From Paguma larvata (lineage: Eukaryota; Chordata; Mammalia; Carnivora; Viverridae): a DNA stretch of 64,000 nt. Each line of letters starts with the position of its first letter. Position 1 is the stretch's first letter. The translations under genes were made by a program, and so were the position numbers. Positions 60,881 to 64,000 of the stretch are shown one piece after another. The notes under the pieces were generated by a model. That model had not been told where the DNA came from. It worked only from the letters and a program-made list of their open reading frames with translations, and ran no database searches. The stretch spans positions 59,803,312 through 59,867,311 of the forward strand of contig CM057826.1 of assembly GCA_030068075.1 (NCBI GenBank), written 5' to 3'.

Positions 60881-61740
60881 CTAATAGCTACTTGATTGCG
60901 GAGTCGAAGCAGGAGTCCCTCTATAACTGACTCTTGTGTTTTCTGTCACAATTAGTGCTGTGTGCTCACAGTCAACAGTTGGGTTGGGTGGGCCATGGGC
61001 TCTCTGTAGCTGGGACAGGGAGGCAGCTCAGCTCCACTAAAGTCATCTGGGGCTCCAGGTTCCTTCTGTCTTGTTGGTCACCACCGTGTCCTTGACCCAG
61101 CTTGTGTGATGGGGGCAAGAGAAAGGAAATGGAAGGCCGGCAGTGCTCCTTTGAGGTAGTGAGTGGAAGTTGCACACAGCACATCCTCTCGGGGTCATTG
61201 GTGAGCACTTGGTCGGGGGCCACCCCCAGCCGCAAAGGAGGCTGGGAGATGCGGTCTCTGCCTGGGCAGCTGGAGTGAGGGCAGGGGTTCTGTGATTAAA
61301 GAAAGAAGGGGGAAATGAGACTGGCGGATAAGTAGTGGCTTCAGCTCGGGGAGCTTTGGTTTAAAAAGAATGACTAGAAATTATTGGCCGTACAAGATTA
61401 TTTTGCAGGCGTTTACTTTCACCTAACCCACAAAACTCTGTTACTGCGAGAACAATTAAAAGGATGTGGTAGTAATGGTATTATTGACAATGGAATTATC
61501 TCTGTTTTCCTATAATTATCCCTCAGTGAAATACCTCCTCTCACGTGGACAACCATAATATAAGTCGCAACAGCCAATTATTCAATTTGGCAGCTTTGTT
61601 AAATCATATCCTTTTTACATACTTTGCTGGAGTGGGTCACAAAAGGAGCAGAGACAGCGCCTGCCCCTCCCCCACTTCCAAGAGGACATTCAAGGCAAAC
61701 AGGGAGAATGAGAGGGACCACGCATTTGTTTGCTAACTGT
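60881..61740. other. intergenic sequence, no repeat recognised
   Basis: 61370-61640 is AT-rich, non-repetitive and of even composition, as seen in conserved noncoding elements, but nothing in this window can prove conservation. Confidence 0.35.
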
Positions 61741-61744
61741 AAAG

Positions 61745-61890
61745 ACATTGTGTCCTTGTGTCCTAAGGTCAGGATTATTAATACTGAGGCCAAAGAAGGG
61801 AAAGAATTCACTCAAGGTCACCCTTCAAGCTTGAAAGTGGCAGGACCAGGTCAAGCCAATGTCTTGACTTCAAAACCAGTGCCTTTAAAA
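61745..61890 (-). repeat. MIR remnant
   Basis: CTCAAGGTCACCCTTCAAGC and GTGGCAGGACCAGGTCAAG resemble the reverse MIR core. Confidence 0.55.
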
Positions 61891-62239
61891 CAATTTCAAA
61901 AAATTCGTCACAATTATCTTGCTCTCTCTCTCCCCAGCCCATCCAACGAATGCTGACCCCCTCCTTCCAGAAACAACATTTTCCAATCCATTTCACTATT
62001 TATTATCACGTTTGCTTCCATATTTACAAGTAATATGTACCTCCTGATTCATCGATTTGACCGTTATTGCTCGACTTCCAGTTTTGGCTTCCAGGGATGG
62101 CAGATGAAGATTTTGGCCCACTTACATCTTCTCGTTCCCTTTCCCTCTGATATAATTTATCTCAATATTTTAGAAAAGCTGTATTCAGTATTTACATTAT
62201 TGTGACCTCACAAGCATTATTCACTGTTGAATCTGATAG
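61891..62239. other. intergenic sequence, no gene seen
   Basis: AT-rich sequence without recognised features. Confidence 0.35.
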
Positions 62240-63419
62240 TCTACTGTGATTAAATTTCCTTTCTTGTACAATTTTTTCGTTTGCTTAGTTTTCTTCCAGT
62301 ATCTAGCCAGTCATGCCCTGCTCTTCAAAACCTCTCCATGTAATTGTCTATGCGGTCACATCTATCAGGTAATTCATCAGCTTAGTAGTTCTTTCAAAGT
62401 CCTCCCTCCTTCCGCACAGCTGTTGCTCACTCCTACCTGGGATATCTGTTCGCCTTTCTCTCATGTTGGTTTCCTTTTCCCTTAATCCTTTGCTTTCCTT
62501 GTTTTCTTGGAGAGTATCCTGCAGCAATTTTCTTAGAAAGGATGTACAGAAGATGAGTTCTTGAGATCTTGCATGCCTAAAACGTCTTAATTTTAAATCT
62601 CTTTATTGGGTTTATAGTCTGGTTGGATTTAGAGGTTGAAATTAATTTCTCTTAAAATTTTGAGGTCATTTCTCTATTTTCCTGTAGCTGTTGAGAAGCT
62701 GGCTACCATTTTATTTCTTGATCTTTTTGTGTGTGATTCGGGTTTTTTTTCCCCCGTGGTTGCTTTTAGTATCTTTGTGCTCACTGTTCTGAAATTCCAG
62801 AATGATGTTGCTTGGCATAGCTATTTTATCATTTATCATGCTGGGAACTTTGAGGCCTTTTAAAACCTAGAGACTCCTGTCTTGTGATTTTGTGAAATTT
62901 GTTTGTATCTTTCGGTGATAATTTCCATCTTCCATTTTATTCACTCTCATTTTCTAGAATGCTTGTTACTTGGATTTTCATCGTAGGCTTCCTGAATCGA
63001 TTCTCTGATTTCCTTTTAATCTTTTCTCATCTTCTGTCATTTCTTTGACTTTCTACTGGGAGAAGGTATTTCAGAGGGATACTCTTAACTTATGCCTCTA
63101 ATCCTTTTATTGAAGGGTTTGTTTATTTCAGCAATAATTAAAACAAAAACAATTATCCTGAGAAAGTTCTTGTTCTTTGGCTTTTCCTTTCGTGTGGTCT
63201 GCTGCTCTCGTTTTACGAGAGCAGTATTTTTCATGGGAGCAGAGGATATTAATTAGAATTCTTTGAAGTTTTCTTGAGCCCCAAATCATCTCTGTTTACT
63301 CTGAGTTTCTTCACTGTCTTCGAATGTTTTCATCTCTGTCTTTCATGGTCAAAGTGTTCATCAAGTTTCTGGAAATCCTTGCCTCTCAGTTCATATTTAA
63401 AATTTTTTTAATGTTTCTT

Positions 63420-63461
<42 letters not shown>

Positions 63462-63660
63462 CATGAGTGGGGGTGGGACAGAGAAACAGAGAGAGAGAAT
63501 CCCAAACAGGCTCCAGGCTCTGAGCTGTCAGCACAAACTGTGAAGTGGGACTCGAACCCATGAACTGTGACATCATGACCTAAACCGACGTGAAGTCAGA
63601 TGCTTAACCAACTGAGTCACCCAGGTGCCCCTTCAGTTCATATTTAAATCAGAAGAACCT
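62240..63660 (-). repeat. old L1/HAL1-like internal sequence, split by a SINE
   Basis: T-rich sequence (CTTTCTACTGGGAG, TTCTTCACTGTCTTCGAATG) resembles the reverse strand of old L1-type internal regions. A perfect hairpin CTGCTCTCGT/ACGAGAGCAG with a 3-nt loop lies at 63202-63224. Confidence 0.45.
63402..63632 (-). mobile_element. CAN-SINE with (GA)n expansion
   Basis: Reverse copy with perfect 16-bp TSD TCAGTTCATATTTAAA (63386-63401 and 63633-63648). About 15 GA units occupy the CT-rich domain. Confidence 0.96.
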
Positions 63661-63674
63661 GGTTGTAAGCTCTG

Positions 63675-64000
63675 TGTACTCTTTTTTAACAAATTGAGAT
63701 ATAATTCACATCTACACAATTTATCCCTTTAGTGTACAATTCCATTGCTTTTAGTATATTTATAAGGCTGTACCACCATCACCACTCCTCGGTTCCAGAA
63801 CCGTTTCATCACCCCGAAGAGAAACCTTGTATGCATTAGCAGTCACTCCCCGTTTCCCCTTCCCCCGGGCTCCGGCAATCACGAATATTCTCTGTCTTTG
63901 TAGATTTGCCTATTCTGGGCATTTTATATGAATAGACTCATTCAATATGTGATCTTTTGTGTCTGGCTTCTTTCGCTTAGCATTGCTTTCAAGTTTCATG
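63675..64000 (-). repeat. L1 3' UTR, continues beyond the window
   Basis: AATTGAGATATAATTCACAT, TTTAGTATATTTATAAGGCTG and CATTAGCAGTCACTCCCCG are the reverse L1 3' UTR. The element runs off the right edge. Confidence 0.85.

Overview
This is a window of mammalian nuclear DNA from a carnivore, most likely a cat (Felidae) or close feliform. The main evidence is more than 25 copies of a tRNA-derived SINE that begin GGGGCGCCTGGGTGGCTCAG on one strand or end CCACCCAGGCGCCCC on the other, with the CT-rich, AATAAA-containing tail typical of feline CAN-SINEs. Many copies keep perfect target-site duplications (TSDs). Intron-containing gene structure, L1/L2/MIR/MaLR/hAT remnants and CpG islands all fit a mammal.

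Only one protein-coding gene can be supported: NKX2-5, the cardiac NK2-class homeobox transcription factor, on the minus strand. Coding exon 1 is at 26565-26895 and coding exon 2 at 24354-24994, with a GT-AG intron of 1570 bp. The predicted protein has 323 residues and carries an intact TN motif, homeodomain, NK2-specific domain and C-terminal GIRAW. The 3' UTR probably ends near 23908, after an ATTAAA signal. The 5' UTR carries a 20-codon upstream ORF, and TATA-like, CArG-like and CCAAT elements lie upstream.

Layout: 1-23650 is intergenic DNA downstream of the gene. It is made of old repeats (MIR, L2, L1, MaLR) and younger SINEs, and includes a 5'-truncated L1 carrying two nested SINEs (9837-10949) and a U2 snRNA 5'-end fragment (15279-15313). 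NKX2-5 occupies about 23908-27165. From 27200 to 31000 the DNA is nearly free of transposons and contains motif-dense, enhancer-like sequence: T-box/GATA near 29.55 kb and a GATA/homeodomain cluster at 30.2-30.6 kb. The latter lies about 3 kb upstream of the inferred start. A CpG island at 35.8-37.1 kb has paired GATA sites beside it, about 10 kb upstream. Mouse Nkx2-5 is known to have GATA-dependent heart enhancers at roughly these two distances. From 37 to 64 kb there is intergenic DNA with SINEs, L1s, LTRs, a second orphan CpG island (42.7-43.2 kb), a minisatellite and a tandemly duplicated LTR segment.

The window therefore reads as one developmental regulator inside a gene-poor regulatory landscape. 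I see no operon-like, phage, CRISPR or other novel multi-gene system. The most useful leads are the upstream ORF and the candidate enhancers. Repeat family names were assigned by recognition only, and their boundaries are approximate unless a TSD is given.
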